A program made the position numbers and the translations under genes. The notes under the pieces were generated by a model that did no database searches, was not told the origin of the DNA, and saw only the letters and a list, made by a program, of their open reading frames with translations. Shown piece by piece: positions 47,809-57,113 of a DNA stretch of 64,000 bases (its first letter is position 1; the number at the start of each line of letters is the position of its first letter). Source of the DNA: Glaciihabitans sp. Lineage in GTDB: Bacteria; Actinomycetota; Actinomycetes; Actinomycetales; Microbacteriaceae. The DNA lies in contig JAODBD010000006.1 in NCBI GenBank assembly GCA_025463785.1, forward strand, positions 100,577 through 164,576, given 5' to 3'.

Positions 47809-47830
47809 GGTGTCGACCTGGCTCGACAAC
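47809..47830 (+). promoter_or_regulatory. Operator copy 2 (TGTCGA-N6-TCGACA)
   Basis: GGTGTCGACCTGGCTCGACAAC. Aligned with the reverse complement of copy 1, 18 of 22 positions are identical. Confidence 0.7.
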
Positions 47831-47926
47831 ACGTTCTTACAGGTTATTCACACGATCGTAACTACGAGGCCCGTGCGCTGGCTTAATCTGTCGGAAGAAA
47901 CCGACTAGCGATACCGGAGAGCCTCG

Positions 47927-49030
47927 ATGACAGAAACTGGAGGTACGTTGCCTTCGCCCTGGACCATCGACTACCCGCGACGCATACCTGCCCGGCGGCC
48001 GCCAGACCATGAACCTCGTGCTCCGAGGTGGATGGCGACTTTTGTTGAGGCAGTGTCGATGATGACTGCCGACTACATTGCTATCCAGACTTCGGACAGC
48101 AACTCCCCCGAATCGATCAACTTCCTGAACCTGATCCGCTCGGCGCATCGCACGCCCCGTCAGGATTCACCAGAAGCGTGGGAGCTCACCTCGTTTGTTG
48201 ATGGAGCGGGCCGATTCAACCTTGTGCACATTGGCTACTGGCGAGACCCGAACAAGCATGCTGCGTGGATATTGGGCGCGCCCCTGGGTAAGTGGTTCAC
48301 ATCCCTGGACGCCCGGCACGCGAACTTCGGTGCATGGCGAGAGACGATTCAGGTCCCCGTCGACCGCCTAGAGACCATCGTCTCCAAAGAGGGATGGTCC
48401 TTCGGGCTAGCCAACTGCCCCATGATCGAGATGAGACTGACCACGACCAACGGCTATTTTGGAGCCGCCCGTGACCGGTTCCCACTGTCGGCAATTGATC
48501 GGCTGGAGGCGCCTTCGCCCCATCGACGTCGAGCAACTCCTGCTCTGAGCTTAGGCCGACGCCTTCGAGCCGAATGCGGACATAACACCGCAGTCATTCG
48601 CTCTGGCCAGCATTGGGCTTCGTCGCTCGGGGAGCAGCTCGTGGATTACGAGTCATCTCTCCAACCAAAGCTAATGGCGGGGATGGATCACCTAAGCCGC
48701 AACCAAGAAACTGAAGGCGTGCTATCTCTTCGCGTAATGACAAATCATGATCTGGAAACCTTTGCATCAGTTCAGCAGACGTCCGTGCTCGCTTATTTCA
48801 ACTCACTTGAACCGCTCGAAAAATGGGCTGAATCACATGCAACCCACGCGGCCATCTACGAGCACGCAATCGACAAGCAGCGTGAATTCGGGGCGGACCG
48901 GCAAGTGGTGACTTGGCACGAGGTCTTTATCGTTACGCGCAACTCGAACTTTGAGTACGTCAATTGTCATGCGGACACAGGAATTCTTCCCTTCGCGCAA
49001 ACTCTGATGGCTGTCGATGACGCGAATTGA
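47927..49030 (+). CDS. oxd: Aldoxime dehydratase (heme-dependent, phenylacetaldoxime dehydratase family)
   Basis: FNLVHIGYWRDPNKHAAWI, NTAVIRSGQHWAS, MAGMDHL, LEKWAESHATHAAIYEHAI, VTWHEVFIV, FEYVNCHADTGILPF. Confidence 0.9.
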   Translation: MTETGGTLPSPWTIDYPRRIPARRPPDHEPRAPRWMATFVEAVSMMTADYIAIQTSDSNSPESINFLNLIRSAHRTPRQDSPEAWELTSFVDGAGRFNLVHIGYWRDPNKHAAWILGAPLGKWFTSLDARHANFGAWRETIQVPVDRLETIVSKEGWSFGLANCPMIEMRLTTTNGYFGAARDRFPLSAIDRLEAPSPHRRRATPALSLGRRLRAECGHNTAVIRSGQHWASSLGEQLVDYESSLQPKLMAGMDHLSRNQETEGVLSLRVMTNHDLETFASVQQTSVLAYFNSLEPLEKWAESHATHAAIYEHAIDKQREFGADRQVVTWHEVFIVTRNSNFEYVNCHADTGILPFAQTLMAVDDAN

Positions 49031-49104
49031 TTCAGCGAGGAGACTCGACGCGGGTCGAAAGTTGCGAAATGCGGGCATCCGGTACGGCGATCAGAGAGAC
49101 GAAA

Positions 49105-50145
49105 ATGTCAACGAATAGAAGGACCATCGCAGCAGCACATCTCGCCCCGGTCTTTCTCGACTCCGCTGCGACGACAGCCAAGGCCGTTGACGCAATAGAT
49201 GAAGCGGGCCGGAGTGGTGCCGAACTCATTGCTTTTCCAGAATCCTTTATCCCTGGGTTTCCCGTCTGGGCGGCCGTCAGCGCGCCAATTTACAACCACG
49301 CCCTCTTTGAGTCCTTCGTAAATGCGTCAATCTATATCGACGGGCCCGAGATACGTTCGCTGAGGCACGCCGCATTGCGAAATCAATTGACGGTGTCCGT
49401 GGGGATCAGCGAACGAAGCCGCGCGAGTGTCGGAAGTGTCTGGAATGCAAACGTACTTATAGGCCCAGACGGATCGATCCTCAATCACCACAGGAAAATT
49501 GTGCCTACCTTCTACGAGAAGATGATTTGGACCCCAGGGGACGGCAGCGGACTCAAGGTTCACCACACCCAGGTAGGCCGTCTCGGAATGCTGATTTGTG
49601 GCGAAAATACCAACCCTTTAGCGCGCTTTACGCTGATCGCCCAGGGTGAGCAGGTTCATGTCTCGAGCTATCCCCCTATTTGGCCAACTCGAGATCCGAG
49701 TTCAGGAGGTAAGCCCTATGACCTTGAGGCCGCGATCCGAATACGCGCAGGGGCTCATTCCTTCGAAGCGAAGGCGTTCAACGTAGTCGTGTCGGCGGCA
49801 ATTGATGCCACCATGATTGCCGGCCTCTCGTCGTTGGGCGTCGACGCACTTCGCATTCTCGAGAGGACGGCACGAGGCGTGTCCTTAGTAATCGATCCCT
49901 TCGCGGACGTAGTGAGCGACGTGCTCAGGGACGACGAGGGGCTACTACTTCAAGAAATCGACCTCGATGCCTGCATGGAGCCCAAGCAGTTTCACGACCT
50001 TTCCGGGTATTACAACCGATTCGACATATTCGACTTACGAGTCGATCGGAAACGAGTTCGACCCATCACCTTCAGCGACGTCGATTCCGATGCGGAGTAT
50101 GCGGCCCTTTACGACGCTTCCGGAGTCCAGGCGGTTGAGAGCTAG
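49105..50145 (+). CDS. Nitrilase
   Basis: Cys-Glu-Lys triad context: AFPESFIPGFPVW, HHRKIVPTFYEKMIWTPGDGSG, LICGENTNPLARFTLIAQGEQVHVSSYPP. Confidence 0.95.
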   Translation: MSTNRRTIAAAHLAPVFLDSAATTAKAVDAIDEAGRSGAELIAFPESFIPGFPVWAAVSAPIYNHALFESFVNASIYIDGPEIRSLRHAALRNQLTVSVGISERSRASVGSVWNANVLIGPDGSILNHHRKIVPTFYEKMIWTPGDGSGLKVHHTQVGRLGMLICGENTNPLARFTLIAQGEQVHVSSYPPIWPTRDPSSGGKPYDLEAAIRIRAGAHSFEAKAFNVVVSAAIDATMIAGLSSLGVDALRILERTARGVSLVIDPFADVVSDVLRDDEGLLLQEIDLDACMEPKQFHDLSGYYNRFDIFDLRVDRKRVRPITFSDVDSDAEYAALYDASGVQAVES

Positions 50146-50509
50146 AGATCAGGGCAACTCGGACTGTCGCCACCGCGTCTTGGACGCTCGGCAAGTTGCG
50201 CTGCGAAAGTCACGCCTCGCACCCCGTTTCAAACAGTCAGATCCGCGCGAGGCTCCAACGCGCTAATCGAGCTGACCGTAGTTGTCGCTACAGCTGCCCG
50301 TGACCGACAACGAGTGTCAAGTTGACGAGGAACTAAGGCGAAGGTGAGAACTCGGCCACGAGCACTCGGCCGCAGATATGTTCCACCGTCCAACTTCGAG
50401 CAATCGCCGTGAGATGCTCACTTCCTCCTCTATTTCCGACTGAACGTTTGTTCATGATCAGGCGGGCAGAAACCGGGAGCTTAACATTTGCGGTCGATAG
50501 CGTCTGGGC

Positions 50510-51787
50510 ATGACGGAGGATCTGCTCGCGGGATCAGCGCCGCCCGGTGACCTGGAGCCCTCCGGGCGTACGCCTGGAAATGGGTCGAAGTTTGCGGGCG
50601 CGCCGGGGCTGCGCGACATTCTGGTTCTGGTCAGAGTGCTGCCGGCATGGCTGAGCGTGACCGCGATCTGGCTCGCTTCCCGGGTGATCACGACGATCGT
50701 GATGGAGGCTTTTGCCGCATCAAAGGGGCGGACCTACTGGGCGGGCCCGCATCCAAATTATCTTCAACTCGCCGAATTCTGGGACAGTGGCTGGTATCAC
50801 CGGATCGCGGTGCAGGGCTATCCGAGTACCCTCCCCCTCTCAACCACGGGCCACGTCCTGGACAACACATGGGCGTTCTATCCCGCCTATCCCGAATTCG
50901 TGCGCGCACTAACCGCGGTGACGGGAATTTCCTGGGATCTGCTTGCGATCATCGTTTCGCTAGGGTTCTCCCTTGCGGGGGCGCTGATGTTTCATCGGCT
51001 CATGCGACTATCGTTGCCGCCCGGTCCGTCCTTGTTTGCAGTCCTGCTTCTCTGCATTGCGCCGCTCTCGGCGATCCAGCAGGTCGCGTACGCCGAGTCG
51101 ATGGGCGCATTCCTGCTCACCCTGTCGCTCTATCTGGTTATGCGCCGTCAGTACGTGTGGCTGCTTCCGGTGATGGCGGTGATGGATTTGACTCGGCCGG
51201 TTGGGCCTGCTTTCGCGCTCTTCCTGGTCGTTCACGTAGTGTGCCGGCTCGTACAGGAACCATTCACGCGAAAGAGCCGCTCTGCCGCCTTCTTCGCAGC
51301 GAGTTTCTCGATCGCCATGGCGGCAGCGTGGCCGGTGATCGCCTGGGCGAGTACTGGGTCTGTCACCGCTTACATCGATTCGGAGCTCGCGTGGCGGGCG
51401 CGCCACGCGGCGGCGAGCAATGGGATGCCTTTCGAGGCTTGGTTCGCGGCTCTCTGGAATTTGCATGCGCCCGTGATCGAGTTCCTGGTTGTTGCGGCGA
51501 TGGTTGGGTTCACGTCCCTGCTCTTCTTCAGTCGCACGGTGCGGCGCCTGGGTACTGACCTCCGCATGTGGCTAGGCGCATATGCGATCTACCTCGTCGC
51601 CGTGTTTTTGCCTCAGTCGAGCACATTCCGGTTGCTCGTTCCGATGTCTCCGCTGCTGGGAGCTGCTGCCGTTCCCCGGTCGCGGCTATGGCGGCTCGGA
51701 TTGGTTGTCGGCTCCCTGGGACTACAGTGCCTCTGGATCTGGTTCGCCTGGCTGGATCACGGTGGTGGGGTGTGGTCACCACCGTGA
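50510..51787 (+). CDS. Membrane mannosyltransferase-like protein (PIG-V-like)
   Basis: FWDSGWYHRIAVQGYPSTLP, NTWAFYPAYPEFVRAL, multiple TM segments. Confidence 0.8.
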   Translation: MTEDLLAGSAPPGDLEPSGRTPGNGSKFAGAPGLRDILVLVRVLPAWLSVTAIWLASRVITTIVMEAFAASKGRTYWAGPHPNYLQLAEFWDSGWYHRIAVQGYPSTLPLSTTGHVLDNTWAFYPAYPEFVRALTAVTGISWDLLAIIVSLGFSLAGALMFHRLMRLSLPPGPSLFAVLLLCIAPLSAIQQVAYAESMGAFLLTLSLYLVMRRQYVWLLPVMAVMDLTRPVGPAFALFLVVHVVCRLVQEPFTRKSRSAAFFAASFSIAMAAAWPVIAWASTGSVTAYIDSELAWRARHAAASNGMPFEAWFAALWNLHAPVIEFLVVAAMVGFTSLLFFSRTVRRLGTDLRMWLGAYAIYLVAVFLPQSSTFRLLVPMSPLLGAAAVPRSRLWRLGLVVGSLGLQCLWIWFAWLDHGGGVWSPP

Positions 51788-51945
51788 CTAACGACTGCCG
51801 ACATGGTCGGTCTCCCAAATGCTGCACAATCGCCGCTGGATCGGTCTATTCTGCCGCGGTGCGTACGGGGCGACCGCTTGGGCTCTTGCCGTCGACGGGT
51901 CGCGACCTAACGTGAGTTCCCGGCATTGCGAAGGAAGTACAAGCG

Positions 51946-53376
51946 TTGACCGCTAGCGTGCCGCTCGTTCGGGAGCCGAGGCCCTTCACCCCTTCGGTAT
52001 TGCTCGGCCGCGTCACTTTATGGATGCGCCGTCAGTGGCTGGAACTGACCTCTTTCGGAGCGCTGGCAGTGCTTTATTCGGCCGTGGCGATTCAGCGCCA
52101 GATCACGTTTCGAACTGCGGGATGGGATCTCGGAATCTTTGTTCAGGCCATCCGCAACTACGCGCAACTGCGCCCTCCCATCGTCATATTGAAAGGCCCG
52201 GGCTACAACCTTCTTGGTGACCACTTTCACCCGATCCTCGCGGTGCTCGCACCGTTCTATGCGATGTTCCCGACAGCCATCACCCTCCTTGTGGCCCAAG
52301 CCATATTGTTTGCGCTCGGTTCGGTGCCGCTGGTGCGATGGGCACAGCGTGCGGTTTCCACCCGTGCCGCCGCCGCGGTCGCCCTCGTCTATGGATTGTC
52401 ATTTGGGCTAGGCGCCGCGCTTGCGTTCGATTTCCATGAGATCGCGTTCGCTGTCCCGCTGATCAGTTTTTCCATTTCCGCTCTCGGCCAGCAACGATCC
52501 GTCGCGGCGGTCGCGTGGGCGATGCCGCTTATCTTCGTCAAAGAGGACCTCGGCCTCACATTCGTGGCGGTCGTGGGCGTCATCCTGTTTGCGCGTGGGA
52601 ATCGGAAACTCGGCCTGGCGACCGCGATTGTGGGCACCATGGTGTCCATCATCGAGGTCACGGTTGTCCTGCCGTTCTTCAGTAGTGACGGCACCTATGC
52701 CTATTGGTCGCGCATCCCACAACAGTCCTTTATCTCTGCTCTCGGCACCGACACGGGAGTAAAGCTGGCAACGCTGCTCCTGACGGCGGCCATCGCCGGT
52801 TTCGCCTGCTTTTTCTCCCCACTCGCTCTGGCGGCAGTTCCCACGCTGCTGTGGCGTTTTGTGAGTAATGACAGCGTGTACTGGGGCATCACTTATCACT
52901 ACAGCGCGGTCTTGATGCCCATCATGGTTGCAGCCCTGATCGATGGCGTCGTGAGGTTCCGTCGGCGGGGCACCAAACGAGCCCGGATAGTTTCACATGG
53001 CTTCCTCGCCATAGCGGTTACGACGACCCTCGGCATGCTGCCCTCTACAGGTTTTGCGCCGATGGTAGAACCGAGCCGATGGGCTTGGACAAACCGCAAT
53101 ACCGCGATCACCACGGCACTGGCGATCATTCCATCTGATGCGAGTGTTGCCGCGTCTGACGATCTGATTCCGCAGTTGACCTCGCGCGACACCGTCATCG
53201 AATTCGCAAACGCCACCACAACAACGATCTCACCGAAGTGGATCGTTGTGGACGCAGGAAGCACGCGCCACTTCAAAATCACAAAACAAGCAGAGCAACG
53301 CGACATCGTGCTAGCTGAGTCGAGCGGCTATCGAATCCGACTGAACGAATACGGGGTCACCCTACTTGAACGTTGA
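51946..53376 (+). CDS. DUF2079-type membrane protein
   Basis: GWDLGIFVQAIRNYAQLRPP, LLGDHFHPILAVLAPFYAMFPTAITLLVAQAILFALGSVPL. Confidence 0.85.
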   Translation: MTASVPLVREPRPFTPSVLLGRVTLWMRRQWLELTSFGALAVLYSAVAIQRQITFRTAGWDLGIFVQAIRNYAQLRPPIVILKGPGYNLLGDHFHPILAVLAPFYAMFPTAITLLVAQAILFALGSVPLVRWAQRAVSTRAAAAVALVYGLSFGLGAALAFDFHEIAFAVPLISFSISALGQQRSVAAVAWAMPLIFVKEDLGLTFVAVVGVILFARGNRKLGLATAIVGTMVSIIEVTVVLPFFSSDGTYAYWSRIPQQSFISALGTDTGVKLATLLLTAAIAGFACFFSPLALAAVPTLLWRFVSNDSVYWGITYHYSAVLMPIMVAALIDGVVRFRRRGTKRARIVSHGFLAIAVTTTLGMLPSTGFAPMVEPSRWAWTNRNTAITTALAIIPSDASVAASDDLIPQLTSRDTVIEFANATTTTISPKWIVVDAGSTRHFKITKQAEQRDIVLAESSGYRIRLNEYGVTLLER

Positions 53377-53560
53377 CCGTGGCCCGAGACTCCCCCACCG
53401 CTAACGAGCGAGTCGCCGGGTCATTTCGGAGGGAACCGATCCCGTCGATCAGGCCCCACGCGCAAGGCCGCTGCGCATCAACTTCGCCGGGTTTAGCGTC
53501 CGCACTCGCGCGGGCCGATTTGACCCCGTGTTCCTAAACTCAGAACTCGCCTACCTTGGC

Positions 53561-53695
53561 CTACTGGCGAGGTGTGATGGCGCTATCGCGGGCCGCCGCC
53601 CTCTTGCGACGTCGCGTGAGTACGACAATCAGAACGACAATGACGACAACCACGACAACGGCGATCCCGATGTACAGAAGTTGGTGCAGGCTCAT
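53561..53695 (-). CDS. Small single-TM protein (44 aa), absent from the supplied ORF track
   Basis: Hand translation: MSLHQLLYIGIAVVVVVVIVVLIVVLTRRRKRAAARDSAITPRQ*. Confidence 0.55.
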   Translation of the reverse strand: MSLHQLLYIGIAVVVVVVIVVLIVVLTRRRKRAAARDSAITPRQ

Positions 53696-53867
53696 TGGAA
53701 TTTACCTTTAGCTCAAGTGGCCGATCTCGCTCAGAAACCGGATCGGATGGTCCTAACGTGCGGAGCGCGTCACGACCATTCTCACCGCGACACTACTCGA
53801 AGACAATGCGGTTGGACTGCGAAGCTCTCGAGAACATGATTGTTCGTTCTGCAAACAAGGATCGGGA

Positions 53868-54340
53868 CTAACGATTCTCCTGGCCTACACACGCCGACGG
53901 ATTCGCGGCGCAGTGAACTATGGTCAATTGACCGCCGCCGCAGCAATACCCCACGTGTGGTTCAACACAGCAGTCCCTTCGCCCCCACACCTTGCTGACT
54001 CGACCAAGCGCGTCATACGCGATCGTGGTGGCTTGGTGGACCGCGTTCGAGGACACCGTCTGGGTCAGGGCACCACCATTGGCTGGTGTGTAGCTTGTCG
54101 AGGTCGTGTTGCCGAGAGGGTCCTCATCCGTGAGTTTGCGACCCAGATTGTCGAACGTGCCGCGATCCGCATTTATCCAGTCAGGCGTACCGCTTGAGGT
54201 GAAACTGTCTGCCACCTCCGCAGTTGTAAGGTCACCCACGGTGGCTTGGGTAGCACCATTGTCTTACATGTACTTGGCGTCGGCGATCACGTCGCGGGGA
54301 TAGCTGATCGGGCCGGACCACGGTGCGAGTCGTCGACGAT
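53868..54340 (-). pseudogene. RHS/YD-repeat protein fragment
   Basis: SYPRDVIADAKYM*DNGATQATVGDLTTAEVADSFTSSGTPDWINADRGTFDNLGRKLTDEDPLGNTTSTSYTPANGGALTQTVSSNAVHQATTIAYDALGRVSKVWG, with an in-frame stop. Confidence 0.65.
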
Positions 54341-54365
54341 CGCTGCGCTGCGCTGCGCTGCGCTA
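54341..54365. repeat. Short tandem pentamer repeat (CGCTG)x4 plus CGCTA
   Basis: cgctgcgctgcgctgcgctgcgcta read directly. Confidence 0.85.
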
Positions 54366-54631
54366 CAACTCTGTGGCAATCAGCGAATTTCGTCTTGCCG
54401 ACTTCGACGCATCAGCTCTTCTCAACAGCGGTCCCAGAGAACTAACCCAGCGGGTCGGCCGATTCATCTATGAGCTGCCCCGAAACATCGGAGTACCATT
54501 CGACGCGTCCGCATCGACCACATCAGCGCTTGCATTCTTCCGCGACCCGTGGGCAACATGTTTGAGCTCTCCGAGCGGATCGACGGCAATCACGCACACT
54601 GACGAACTCTCATGCCGGAGAATCAGAGACT

Positions 54632-55885
54632 ATGACCCAGCAACCGCCGGCCGGCCATGGCCACCGTCTAAGACGGATGGTTGGCCGCGATCCTCAAGAC
54701 CTGCGCCGCGCTTCGACACCGCTCGAGCTACTTTTCGATCTGGCATTTGTCGTAGCCTTCGGCCAGGCGGCAGACCAGTTTTCGCACCTTCTCGCAGCGG
54801 ACCATGTCACGGCGGGTCTCGGAGCGTTCGCGTTCGCCATGTTCGCCATCTGCTGCGCGTGGATCAACTTCTCCTGGTTCGCGTCAGCATTCGACACCGA
54901 CGACTGGTTCTTCCGTGTCGCGACGATGGTCCAGATGGTTGGCGTCGTTGTCCTGGCCCTTGGCATTCCGGCGATGTTCGCCTCGGTCGAGCAGGGCGAC
55001 CATCTCGACAACGGGGTAATGGTCGCTGGTTACGTTGTCATAAGAGTCGTGCTCGTTACGCTCTGGGTGCGCGTGGCGGTGCAAGATCCGGCTCGAAGAC
55101 GGGTGGCGCTCACCTACGCCGGGTCCGTTACGCTTGCGCAGGTCGGGTGGGTGGTGCTCGCGTTCGCCCGCCCCCCGCTGGTCCCTGTGCTGATTGCAGC
55201 CGTCATCCTATTCGTCATCGAACTCGCGGGTCCTTCGGTCGTTGAGGCGCGAATCGGGGGCACGCCCTGGAACGCGGGTCACATTGCCGAACGGTACGGG
55301 CTCCTAGCGATCATTGCTTTGGGCGAGGTGCTGTTAGGAACGGTGACGTCCGTTGCAGCGCTCGTAAATAGCGATGGATGGAGCGTCGAGGCGACTCTGG
55401 TGGTCGTCGCAGGTGTTGGCCTTACATTTGGACTCTGGTGGTCCTATTTCATCCTGCCGTCCGCGGAAATTCTGGCCAGGTATCGTCGGCGAGCGGTGAC
55501 CTGGGGGAACAGCCACATATTCATATACGCGTCCATCGCCGCAACCGGAGCAGGATTGCATGTCGCCTCAGACGTCATCGCGGGGCACGCCAAGATCGGC
55601 ATAGTCGGAGCGGTATTGAGTATTGCCATCCCCGTCCTCGTCTTCTCGATCATGCTGTTTCTGCTGTATACATATCTGCTCCAGATGGGCGATCCATTTC
55701 ACATTGGACTGTTCAGCGGCACGGTGGCCGTGCTGGCAGGCGCCGTTGTCTTAGCGGCGTTGGGCGCACCGCTTGGTATCAGCTTGATCCTCATTACCTT
55801 CTCGCCAATAGTGATCGTGCTTGGCTACGAGATTGTTGGACATCGCCACACGTCAGCTGCCTTGAATCAGGTGCTCCGTGACTAG
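54632..55885 (+). CDS. Low temperature requirement protein A (LtrA) family membrane protein
   Basis: ASTPLELLFDLAFVVAFGQAADQF...ERYGLLAIIALGEVLLGT. Confidence 0.92.
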   Translation: MTQQPPAGHGHRLRRMVGRDPQDLRRASTPLELLFDLAFVVAFGQAADQFSHLLAADHVTAGLGAFAFAMFAICCAWINFSWFASAFDTDDWFFRVATMVQMVGVVVLALGIPAMFASVEQGDHLDNGVMVAGYVVIRVVLVTLWVRVAVQDPARRRVALTYAGSVTLAQVGWVVLAFARPPLVPVLIAAVILFVIELAGPSVVEARIGGTPWNAGHIAERYGLLAIIALGEVLLGTVTSVAALVNSDGWSVEATLVVVAGVGLTFGLWWSYFILPSAEILARYRRRAVTWGNSHIFIYASIAATGAGLHVASDVIAGHAKIGIVGAVLSIAIPVLVFSIMLFLLYTYLLQMGDPFHIGLFSGTVAVLAGAVVLAALGAPLGISLILITFSPIVIVLGYEIVGHRHTSAALNQVLRD

Positions 55886-56376
55886 ATCCCTCTCTCTGTC
55901 AGCGAGTCTCGGACGTGTCGGCCCGTCCAACTTACGTGTTCCCCCGAATACGGGGATGTCGCGACCGCCCGCGCGCTCACGGTACTCAGAGAAGTAGGGC
56001 CAAAGTGATTCTGCAATGACCCATTGCTGTGCTTTCTCTTCGCCGTGGACTTCCCGGGCGATGCGCTCGGACACGTGGGCGCCATCCTGCACACGAACTC
56101 TCGGATGAGCGACGAGGTTGGCATACCAGGAGGGGTTGGAGGTTGCTCCTGCCGCGGATGCCACGGCGATATAGACGCCGTCGTGGGTGAACCGCATGAC
56201 TGGGTTCTTGCGTACTTTGCCGGACTTGGCTCCGACCGAGGTCAGGATGACGACTGGACGGTCTTCCAGGGTGCCGCCTTCGGCACCGTTGGTGGCTTGG
56301 TAGAGCGCGACCTGGTCTCGGATCCGAGGAATCGGGCTGGGCTCGTATTGACCGTCGAGCGGGTTTGGGTGGCCAT
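55853..56376 (-). pseudogene. Deazaflavin (F420)-dependent nitroreductase family protein with 1-nt frameshift near the start
   Basis: Frame DGQYEPSPIPRIRDQVALYQATNGAEGGTLEDRPVVILTSVGAKSGKVRKNPVMRFTHDGVY... is out of register with the coupled ATG at 56376. Confidence 0.7.
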
Positions 56377-57113
56377 CAGATCGCCGTCCGTCCGCCGTCA
56401 GCCGCGATCGTCGTGCCGGTGAGGTAACTCGACGCCGGAGATGCGAGAAACAGGATGGTTTGAGCGATCTCGTCCGGCTCGGCTGCCCTTTTCAGAATCG
56501 TTGTTCCGCCGAGCGAATCGTAGAGGCCACGGGAACCCGGCTTCGTATAGACCGGGCCGGGTGCGACCGTGTTGACGCGCACTCCGAAGTCCGCATACTC
56601 GACTGCCCACGAGCGAGTCATCGCCGCCAGGGCGGCTTTGGTCGCGCCGTATGCCGCGCCATTCTGAAGGCCGATCGCGCCCGCCATGCTGCCGACGTTG
56701 ATGATGCTGCCGCGGCCTCGCTCTGCCATCGCGGGCGCGATGACACTCGAGACGATGAACGGCGCGCGGATGTTGGTGGAATACATTGCGTCGACATCCG
56801 CTGGGTCGAAGTCACCGGTGGGACCCCAGATGGACTGCCCGGCGTTATTCACCAGAATGTCGACAACGCCTGCCTCGATCGCGACTCGCCGCGCCTCGGA
56901 TGCACTCGAAAGGTCGCCGGCGATGAACGACGCCTTCGCACCAGCCGCCTCCAGCTCGGCGACCACGGCCGCAGCGCGCGCCGCGTCACGGCCGTGAATG
57001 ATGACGTCGGCGCCGGCTCGCGCGAGAACCCGAGCGGATGCTCGCCCGATGCCGCTGGTCGCGCCGGTTACCAGCGCCACCAGGCCTGAGAGGTCGTTGG
57101 TTTCGGTGTTCAT
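56376..57113 (-). CDS. SDR family oxidoreductase
   Basis: ALVTGATSGIGRASARVLARAGADVIIHGRD, NNAGQSIWGP, YGATKAALAAMTRSWAVEY. Start set at ATG 57113. Confidence 0.95.
   Translation of the reverse strand: MNTETNDLSGLVALVTGATSGIGRASARVLARAGADVIIHGRDAARAAAVVAELEAAGAKASFIAGDLSSASEARRVAIEAGVVDILVNNAGQSIWGPTGDFDPADVDAMYSTNIRAPFIVSSVIAPAMAERGRGSIINVGSMAGAIGLQNGAAYGATKAALAAMTRSWAVEYADFGVRVNTVAPGPVYTKPGSRGLYDSLGGTTILKRAAEPDEIAQTILFLASPASSYLTGTTIAADGGRTAI

Noticed and set aside
49043-49060. TCGACGCGGGTCGA near the nitrilase start as a third copy of the island operator
   Set aside because: Half-site orientation and spacing differ from TGTCGA-N6-TCGACA; too weak to include.
50442-50453. GAACGTTTGTTC, a match to a LexA-type GAAC-N4-GTTC core
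   Set aside because: About one such match is expected by chance in 64 kb, the flanks do not extend the consensus, and the downstream gene is not a typical SOS gene.
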